The notes beneath the pieces were generated by a model that saw nothing but the letters and a program-made list of their open reading frames with translations, was not told the DNA's origin and searched no databases. 61,906 nt of DNA from Acidobacteriota bacterium. GTDB taxonomy: Bacteria; Acidobacteriota; Polarisedimenticolia; J045. The position numbers were made by a program, and so were the translations under genes. This document shows, in pieces, positions 56,579-61,906 of this stretch. The DNA lies in the NCBI GenBank assembly GCA_017994815.1, contig JAGOJY010000026.1, positions 1 to 61,906 of the forward strand. The letters are read 5' to 3'. Position 1 is the stretch's first letter, and each line of letters starts with the position of its first letter.

Positions 56579-58161
56579 TCCACCTCCCTCTCCGCCGGGT
56601 GGAGCAGCCGCCGGTAGGCGTCGGGCAGGAAGTCGAGCAGCACCGTCGCCGTCAGCGTCGGCTCCGTCTCGCCTTCGTCGATCGCCGCGTCGGCGGCCAG
56701 CCCGTGCAGGTACGCCCCGAGCACCGCCGCCTCGAGCGGTTCCACGCCCTGCGCCACGAGGCCCGCCACGATACCGGTCAGCACGTCGCCGCTCCCGCCG
56801 CTGGCGAGCCCCGGGTTCCCGGTCGGGTTGATGAACGCCTGCCCGTCCGGCGCGGCGATGATCGTGCGGTACCCCTTGAGCACGCAGACCGCGCGCGTCG
56901 CCGCGGCAATGCGCCGCGCGCTGCCGACGCGGTCGGATTGGACCGCGGCGGCGTCCACGCCGAGCAGCCGCGCCGCCTCGCCCGGGTGTGGCGTCACGAT
57001 CAGCGGCTGGTCGTGGCGCGCGAGCTCCCGGATCCGGCCGGCGAAGGCGTTGACGCCGTCCGCGTCGAGCACCACCGGCACCGGCGATTCCTTCACCAGC
57101 CGGCGCACCTCGACCTGCGTTCCCGGCGTCTGGCCGAGCCCGGGACCCAGCGCGAGCACGCTGCGCTCGCCGGCCAACTCCAGCGCCGGCGCCGCCGCCC
57201 CGCGCGTGAGGAAGCCGTACTTGCTGGCCGGCAGTTCCTCCGTCATCAGCTCCGCGGCGAACGACGCCACCTCGGAACGCACCGGCGCGGGCGCCGCGAC
57301 CGTGACCAGCCCGGCCCCGGCGCGCAGCGCGCCGAGCCCCGTCATCGCCGCCGCCCCGGCCTTGCCCGAGCTGCCGCCGACCACCAGCACGTGGCCGTAG
57401 CGTCCCTTGTGGTCGTCGGCCTCGCGCTCCGGCACGAGCAGGGCCGCCTCCTGCAGCAGCACCCAGTGCAGGTCCGGTTCGGTGGCCACCACGGCGGCCG
57501 GCGGGATCCCGATGTCCACGACGACCACGTCGCCGCACAGGTCCTCGGCCGGCGGCAGCAGGTGCGCGGGCTTGGGCCGCGCGAAAGTCACCGTGACGTC
57601 GGCCCGCACCGCCGGCCCGGAAACCTGCGGGTCGGAAGAGAACAGGCCCGACGGGATGTCCACGGCCACGACCGTCGCGCCCGCGCCGCCGGCGTCGTTG
57701 ATCGCCTCGACGACCCGCGCCGCGAGCCCGTCCAAGGGGCGGGTCAGGCCGGTCCCGAACAGCGCGTCGACGATCACGTCGCCCGCGAGAAGTTGCGCCG
57801 CGAACTCGTCCGCCGCACCGTCGTCGAGCACCTCGATCACGTCGCCGCCCAGGCCGACCCACGCCTCGGCCATCGCCGCGGCGTCGCCGTTCAGGGCCGA
57901 GCGCGTGGCGCCGACGAGCACCACGTCGACCGCCACGCCGGTGCGCGCGAGGTGGCGCGCGACGACGAAGCCGTCCCCGCCGTTGTTGCCGGCGCCGGCG
58001 ACGATCCACACCCGGCGCTGCGCGAGGTCCTCGATCTCGTCGGCCATGACCTCCGCCGTGCGCAGCCCCGCGTTCTCCATCAGCACGAGACCGGGGATCT
58101 TCATCCCCTCGATCGCCTCGCGGTCGGCCCGCCGCATCCGTTCCGCGTCCAGGACTTCCAT
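56575..58161 (-). CDS. nnrD: Bifunctional NAD(P)H-hydrate epimerase / ADP-dependent dehydratase
   Basis: 528 residues, normal for the fused form. The N-terminal YjeF epimerase (about 1-215) has GAGNNGGDGFVVARHL; the C-terminal dehydratase (about 235-520) has VVGGSSGKAGAAAMTGLGAL and the ATP-site motif GNPGLASGGSGDVLTG. It repairs hydrated NAD(P)H. ATG follows GGGAGAGGGAG. It heads the run nnrD-tsaE-radical SAM. Confidence 0.95.
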   Translation of the reverse strand: MEVLDAERMRRADREAIEGMKIPGLVLMENAGLRTAEVMADEIEDLAQRRVWIVAGAGNNGGDGFVVARHLARTGVAVDVVLVGATRSALNGDAAAMAEAWVGLGGDVIEVLDDGAADEFAAQLLAGDVIVDALFGTGLTRPLDGLAARVVEAINDAGGAGATVVAVDIPSGLFSSDPQVSGPAVRADVTVTFARPKPAHLLPPAEDLCGDVVVVDIGIPPAAVVATEPDLHWVLLQEAALLVPEREADDHKGRYGHVLVVGGSSGKAGAAAMTGLGALRAGAGLVTVAAPAPVRSEVASFAAELMTEELPASKYGFLTRGAAAPALELAGERSVLALGPGLGQTPGTQVEVRRLVKESPVPVVLDADGVNAFAGRIRELARHDQPLIVTPHPGEAARLLGVDAAAVQSDRVGSARRIAAATRAVCVLKGYRTIIAAPDGQAFINPTGNPGLASGGSGDVLTGIVAGLVAQGVEPLEAAVLGAYLHGLAADAAIDEGETEPTLTATVLLDFLPDAYRRLLHPAEREVD

Positions 58162-58195
58162 GCTCCCTCTCCCGTGAAGTGGCGCCGGCGATCGG

Positions 58196-58214
58196 TTCCG
58201 GCGAAGCCGGCCCC
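58196..58214. repeat. CCGGC-GAA-GCCGG hairpin
   Basis: GGTTCCGGC, loop GAA, GCCGGCCC (5-bp perfect core, with further partial pairing) in the 113-base gap between divergent nnrD and the methyltransferase gene. It belongs to the same hairpin class as those at 13199, 29515 and 61540. Position between divergent starts argues against a terminator. Confidence 0.4.
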
Positions 58215-58259
58215 GAGTCTGCCACGATTCGCGCGCGGCGGTCGCCGCCGGGCGCGGGG

Positions 58260-58265
58260 TATGCT
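58260..58265 (+). promoter_or_regulatory. Putative -10 box of the rRNA methyltransferase gene
   Basis: TATGCT, 9 bases before the ATG at 58275 and followed by TGGCGCGCG, with no room for a ribosome binding site. Same hexamer and similar gap as the POT transporter gene on the other strand. Confidence 0.45.
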
Positions 58266-58274
58266 TGGCGCGCG

Positions 58275-59657
58275 ATGGACCGCGCCCACCACGAACCGGC
58301 CCCCCGCGGCGCGGCCGCGCCGGACCAGCCGCTGCGCCCGGGCACCGTGATCGAGCTGCCGATCGAGGACCTCACGTCGGAGGGGGACGGGGTCGGCCGC
58401 CACGGCGGCTGGGTCGTGTTCGTGCCGGGCGCCGTGCCGGGCGACCGCGCGGCCGTGCAGGTGCGGCGCCTGCGGCGGCGCCACGTCGAGGCGCGGCTGG
58501 TGCGACTGGTCGTCCCCTCGCGGCAGCGGCGCGAGCCGCCCTGCCCGCACCAGCCGGCGTGCGGCGGCTGCCCGCTGATGGTGCTCGACGAGGGCGCGGC
58601 GCTGTCGCTGAAGGTCCGGCACCTCGAGGAGACGCTGCGCCGGATCGGCCGCGTCGCCCTGCCGGTCGAGCGCGCCGTCGCCTCGCCGCGCGGGTTGGAG
58701 TACCGCGGGCGCGTGACGTTCGCGGTCGTGCCGCGCGGCAGCGGCGGCACGTTCGGCTACCACCCGCGCGGCCGCTTCGACAGCATCGTCCCCGTCGAGC
58801 GCTGCCGGCTCGCGCCGCCGCGCGCCAGCGAGATCGCGCGCTCGCTGCTCGACGCGCTGGACCGCGGCACGGCGCGCCAGCGCGACGTGCCGTGGCCGGA
58901 GCGGCTGTCGCTGCGCGGCTCCCTCGCCACGGAACGCTGGCTGGCCGTGCTGCACACCCGCGCCGGGGCCTGGCCCGAGGCGCACGCGATCGCCGCCGAC
59001 GCGCTGCGCGCGCACGGCGATCTCGCCGGCGTCGTGCGCCTGGTCGAGGAGGGGTTCGAACCGGAGGCCGTGCTGCTGGCGGGGCAGGACAGCGTCGTCG
59101 AGCGCATCGCGGGCATCGAGGTCGAGCTGGGCGCGACCACTTTCCTGCAGGTCAACCCGGCGACGGCCGAGCTGCTGTACGACGAGGTGCGCGCGCTCCT
59201 CGAGCGGCCCGGCCCGGGTCGCCTGCTCGACCTGTTCTGCGGCGTCGGGCTCGTCGGCCTCGTCGCCTCCGGGCCGGGCCAGCGCGTGCTCGGGATCGAG
59301 TCGCACGCGGCGACCGCCGAACGCGGCCGCCGGGCCGCGCACCGCGCCGGGCGCGACGACGTCCAGTTCGTGGTCGGCGACGCGCTGCTCAAGTCGCGCG
59401 AGCTGCTCGCGCGCGGCGAGCGCTTCGATCGCGTGGTGGCCAACCCGCCGCGGGCGGGGCTCGGCCCCGGCCTGCCGCCGGTCCTGCGCGATCTCGGCGC
59501 CGAGGTCCTCGTCGTCATCTCCTGCCACCCGGCGACGCTGGCCCGCGATCTCGTCTCGCTGCGCGACGCGGGGTTCGAGCCGGACATCGCGAGCGCGTTC
59601 GACATGTTCCCGCAGACGCCGCACCTGGAGGCCGTCGTGAGGCTGTGCCGTGCTTAG
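58275..59657 (+). CDS. rlmD: 23S rRNA (uracil-5-)-methyltransferase, RlmD/TrmA family
   Basis: 460 residues. N-terminal TRAM domain (about 20-80), a 4Fe-4S cluster with C90, C96 and C99 (CPHQPACGGC) and a fourth Cys in VERCRL, then the SAM domain (LLDLFCGVGLVGL). NPPRAGLG and the catalytic Cys in SCHPATLARD are family motifs. The cluster favours RlmD-like (U1939) over TrmA, which has none; RlmC or a dual enzyme cannot be excluded. The ATG at 58275 starts the protein; the frame is open upstream but only as GC-rich sequence. Confidence 0.88.
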   Translation: MDRAHHEPAPRGAAAPDQPLRPGTVIELPIEDLTSEGDGVGRHGGWVVFVPGAVPGDRAAVQVRRLRRRHVEARLVRLVVPSRQRREPPCPHQPACGGCPLMVLDEGAALSLKVRHLEETLRRIGRVALPVERAVASPRGLEYRGRVTFAVVPRGSGGTFGYHPRGRFDSIVPVERCRLAPPRASEIARSLLDALDRGTARQRDVPWPERLSLRGSLATERWLAVLHTRAGAWPEAHAIAADALRAHGDLAGVVRLVEEGFEPEAVLLAGQDSVVERIAGIEVELGATTFLQVNPATAELLYDEVRALLERPGPGRLLDLFCGVGLVGLVASGPGQRVLGIESHAATAERGRRAAHRAGRDDVQFVVGDALLKSRELLARGERFDRVVANPPRAGLGPGLPPVLRDLGAEVLVVISCHPATLARDLVSLRDAGFEPDIASAFDMFPQTPHLEAVVRLCRA

Positions 59658-61197
59658 TGCCCTGTTCCGGAACCGGGCACTCGGGTCCGTGATCCCGATC
59701 GTGGCGCTCGCGGCGTCCGGCGCGGCGCGGGCCGATTGCCCGGCCAGCGGCGCCGCGCGGCTGGGCCGGACCGCGCAGGAGCTTGCCGCGGCGGCGCAGG
59801 CCGCGATCGCCGGCGACGAGCCGCGCTGCGTCGCGCGCGGCCTCGCGCTCGCCGACATGCTCGAGCGGCGCGGCGTCGCCGCCTGCGCCGCGGCCGACCG
59901 CATCGACCAGGAGCAGGATGCGAGCCCGGACGTGGACCTCTCCGCGCTGCGCGCGGTGCTGGACTGGCGCTGCGGCCGTGCCCGCGATGCCTGGCGCGAG
60001 GCGCGCGCCGCCGTCGAACTCGACCCCGGCGCGACGCTCGGCTGGAGCGTGCTCGGGATGGTCCTCGAGGCGCGCTTCCGGCAGGACGCCGCCCGCGCGG
60101 CGTACGAGCGGGCGCTCGCGCTCGACCCCGCGGAGGCAACCGCGCTGTGGGGCATGGCCCGCGTGGCGCCGACGCGCGAGCAGCGCAACGCCTACCTGCG
60201 CACGTACCTCGAGGCCGCGCCGTCGCGCGGCGAGCCCGCGGAGCGCCTGCGCTCGGCGCGCGACAACCTGGCGTTCTTCGTCACGCTCGGCGACCGGCCC
60301 ATCTGGCAGCTCTCGAAGGCCGATCTTCCGGGCAGCCTGCCGCTGCTGCCCTACGTCCCGCGCGCGGGGCACCTGGCAGGCTGGATCGTGCGGGTGAAGG
60401 TGGGGGACGAGGACAAGGTGCCGGCGTTGCTCGACAGCGGGGCCTCGGGATTGCACTTGTCGCCGCACACCGCGCGCAAGGCGGGGATCGAGCCGCTCGC
60501 GGGCGGGACGCTGGTCGGCGGCGGTGGGAAAGGGGAGCACGGGATCGAGCGCGGCGTGCTGAGCGTGCTCGACCTCGGTCCGGTGGCGTTCGAGCACCCG
60601 GTCGGGATGGTCGCCGCGCGCTCGCTGCACCCCCAGGGCCTGTACAACGCGATCCTCGGCGTGGACCTTTTGGGCGGCACGGCGGTGCGCTTCGAGCCGG
60701 CGCGCAAGCTGGCGACGATCCTGCGCGCGGCGGAGCCCGCGCCGGTCGAGGACCCGCTGGACGAGGATCCGTGGTCGCTGCCCGCCGGGTCGCTGCCGGT
60801 GCTCGAGGTCGAGGGGCAGCTCCTGGTGCCGGTGACGTGGCGCGGTTCGAGCGGGAGCGTGGACGCTCTGGCGCTGCTCGACACCGGGGCGAGCCGGACC
60901 TTCCTCGACTGGGACGTCGCTACGCGGCTCGGCGGGCTGCAGCGCGGCGGGCAGCGCAGCGCCGCGGCGTACGGCGGCGCCGTGACGGTGTCCGGGATGA
61001 TGCCGTTCGTGCGCCTCGGCCTCGGGCCGTTCGAGGAAGGGCTGAAGGAGGTCGCCGTGTTCGACCTCAGCGAGCGCGGTCGCGTGGCCGGCGTCGCCGT
61101 GAGCGGGTACGTGGGGCTCGACGTTCTTTCGCGCCACGCGGTCGAACTCGATCTCGCCGGGGGCGTGCTCTCGCCCGTCGAGACGGAACCACGATGA
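59650..61197 (+). CDS. Secreted protein with TPR-like region and two retropepsin-like domains
   Basis: 515 residues. GTG start, overlapping the previous stop by 8 bases. Signal peptide (about 1-29), a helical TPR-like region (about 35-195), then two aspartic-protease-like domains: ALLDSGASGLHL (first) and ALLDTGASRTFL (second), each in a D-[ST]-G-A-S hallmark, with GVDLLGG and GLDVLSR as the matching second-half motifs. Single retropepsins must pair to form an active site; here two are in one chain. Likely location is periplasmic. No substrate is known. Confidence 0.85.
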   Translation: MLSALFRNRALGSVIPIVALAASGAARADCPASGAARLGRTAQELAAAAQAAIAGDEPRCVARGLALADMLERRGVAACAAADRIDQEQDASPDVDLSALRAVLDWRCGRARDAWREARAAVELDPGATLGWSVLGMVLEARFRQDAARAAYERALALDPAEATALWGMARVAPTREQRNAYLRTYLEAAPSRGEPAERLRSARDNLAFFVTLGDRPIWQLSKADLPGSLPLLPYVPRAGHLAGWIVRVKVGDEDKVPALLDSGASGLHLSPHTARKAGIEPLAGGTLVGGGGKGEHGIERGVLSVLDLGPVAFEHPVGMVAARSLHPQGLYNAILGVDLLGGTAVRFEPARKLATILRAAEPAPVEDPLDEDPWSLPAGSLPVLEVEGQLLVPVTWRGSSGSVDALALLDTGASRTFLDWDVATRLGGLQRGGQRSAAAYGGAVTVSGMMPFVRLGLGPFEEGLKEVAVFDLSERGRVAGVAVSGYVGLDVLSRHAVELDLAGGVLSPVETEPR

Positions 61198-61448
61198 CCT
61201 CGGAAGGACTGGACCGCGTGCGCGAACTGGCGCGCCGGCTGGAGACCGACGAAAACGCGCTCGGCGCGCTCTACGACCAGGCGCTCCTGCTGCTGGACGA
61301 AGCCGGCGAGCTTGACCCGGGAGTCCGCGCGTTCCTGGACGAGGTGCGCTTCGCCTGGCACGCGCTGGACGAGGGGGAACTCGACGGCGCGGGGCGGCGC
61401 CGCGTCCTGGAACGACTGCACTCCGCGGCGGCCAAGTTCCGCGAGTAG
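61194..61448 (+). CDS. Small helical protein coupled to the retropepsin-like gene
   Basis: 84 residues, not recognised. ATG overlaps the previous stop by 4 bases (ATGA), so it is probably co-translated. It is acidic and helical (LARRLETDENALGALYDQ, then FLDEVRFAWHALDEGEL), with no signal peptide, so it should remain in the cytoplasm while the upstream product is exported. It may be an unrelated regulator or chaperone-like partner. Confidence 0.65.
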   Translation: MTSEGLDRVRELARRLETDENALGALYDQALLLLDEAGELDPGVRAFLDEVRFAWHALDEGELDGAGRRRVLERLHSAAAKFRE

Positions 61449-61532
61449 CGATGGAACACGTTTGGACGGCGCGCCGTGCCTCGGACGATCGTCCCGGCCG
61501 CGCGGCGTGCGCGGCCCCATGGAGACACATTC

Positions 61533-61625
61533 GTAGGAGCCGGCGCAGCCGGACCGGCGTGACGGCGCCAACACGCGCCGACCGCGACACGGCGTCGCGT
61601 CTCGGCGGCTCGCGGCGGCTCCCAC
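61533..61625. repeat. REP-like repeat pair in inverse orientation
   Basis: GTAGGAGCCGGCGCAGCCGG (61533-61552) has the GTAG head and CCGGC-GCA-GCCGG hairpin of REP elements. At 61602-61625 the minus strand reads GTGGGAGCCGCCGCGAGCC, a diverged inverted copy starting GTRG-GAGCCG. Together they resemble a BIME. The rest of 61449-61667 shows no gene. The copy at 29515 lacks the GTAG head. Confidence 0.5.
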
Positions 61626-61667
61626 GTGCCATTCAGTTGTCAAAGAGCACGACAACCAACAGCGTGT

Positions 61668-61906
61668 TCAGGTGAACAACGTCGGCTCGGGGTCAGGCAT
61701 GCGCAGCTCGTTGCGGTACCACTGCTGCCATGCCCCGACCCCCAGCCGCCAGACCGTGTTCAGCGGCGCCTTGCCGATGCGGCGGGCGAGGCTGCCGTGG
61801 ATTCCCTGCCGGTGGTGGAACGGGCAGTCGGCGTCGCGGTTGTCCAGCTCGTCCGAACCGCCGCGCCCCCTGGCCTCGGTGTGGCTGTCCTCCACCACCC
61901 GCGCCG
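61668..61906 (-). CDS. C-terminal part of an unrecognised gene, cut by the right edge
   Basis: An open frame of 79 codons continues to the window end without a convincing start; the first in-frame GTGs are at 61898 and 61895. It reads VVEDSHTEARG, then CPFHHRQGIHGSLARR and VWRLGVGAWQQWYRNELRMP, ending PTLFT. Trp/Tyr content and non-random composition argue for a real coding end. I do not recognise the family. Confidence 0.5.
   Translation of the reverse strand, partial: ARVVEDSHTEARGRGGSDELDNRDADCPFHHRQGIHGSLARRIGKAPLNTVWRLGVGAWQQWYRNELRMPDPEPTLFT

Overview
The window is very G+C-rich bacterial chromosome with tightly packed genes, almost all in overlapping (ATGA/GTGA/TTGA) co-directional runs. 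NagZ, HlyD-type adaptor proteins, two lipoproteins and several secreted enzymes point to a diderm, and PilZ shows cyclic-di-GMP signalling. The phylum cannot be fixed from the sequence; a Myxococcota- or Acidobacteriota-like lineage, perhaps from a metagenome, would fit. I see no tRNA, rRNA, CRISPR array, insertion sequence or phage gene. No gene-free stretch exceeds 300 bases; the longest are 18221-18477, 61449-61667, 37919-38134 and 29436-29625.

Layout: 1-3267 holds a PilZ gene, an unknown partner and a divergent HtrA-like protease. 3331-8266 (minus) is the operon pyrK-pyrD-pyrF-threonine synthase-like-rarA. 8327-13190 has a membrane protein of the alkaline-phosphatase superfamily and a large secreted subtilase. 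13291-17127 is pyrR-pyrB-pyrC-purC, so most of UMP synthesis is here in two blocks. 17159-22213 carries nagZ, an M23 peptidase and secA. 22276-26409 is an AttEFGH-like ABC transporter operon ending in a CrtC/AttH-like protein. 26543-29435 has an unknown secreted protein and a POT-family peptide transporter. 29626-35167 (minus) is a MacB-like ABC efflux operon with three consecutive adaptor genes. 35315-42306 has an SPFH protein, guaB, an M16 peptidase and a class V aminotransferase.

42461-56114 is a cell-surface/glycan region: three family-2 glycosyltransferases, a YfhO-type membrane protein, two other large polytopic proteins, a methyltransferase, an SGNH hydrolase, a sulfatase-fold lipoprotein and a radical SAM enzyme. 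56126-61448 has tsaE, nnrD, an RlmD-like rRNA methyltransferase, a protein with two retropepsin-like domains and a small coupled gene. The right edge has a REP-like repeat pair and the tail of an unrecognised gene.

The most interesting signals are: many genes with a -10-like hexamer only 6-9 nt before the start codon, which suggests leaderless mRNAs with a shared TANNNT-CCGGCG-type element; the triple-adaptor efflux operon; the AttEFGH-like operon with a truncated first permease; a 74-nt near-perfect inverted repeat at 38007-38080; and PyrR with a long basic tail and a hairpin beside its ribosome binding site.
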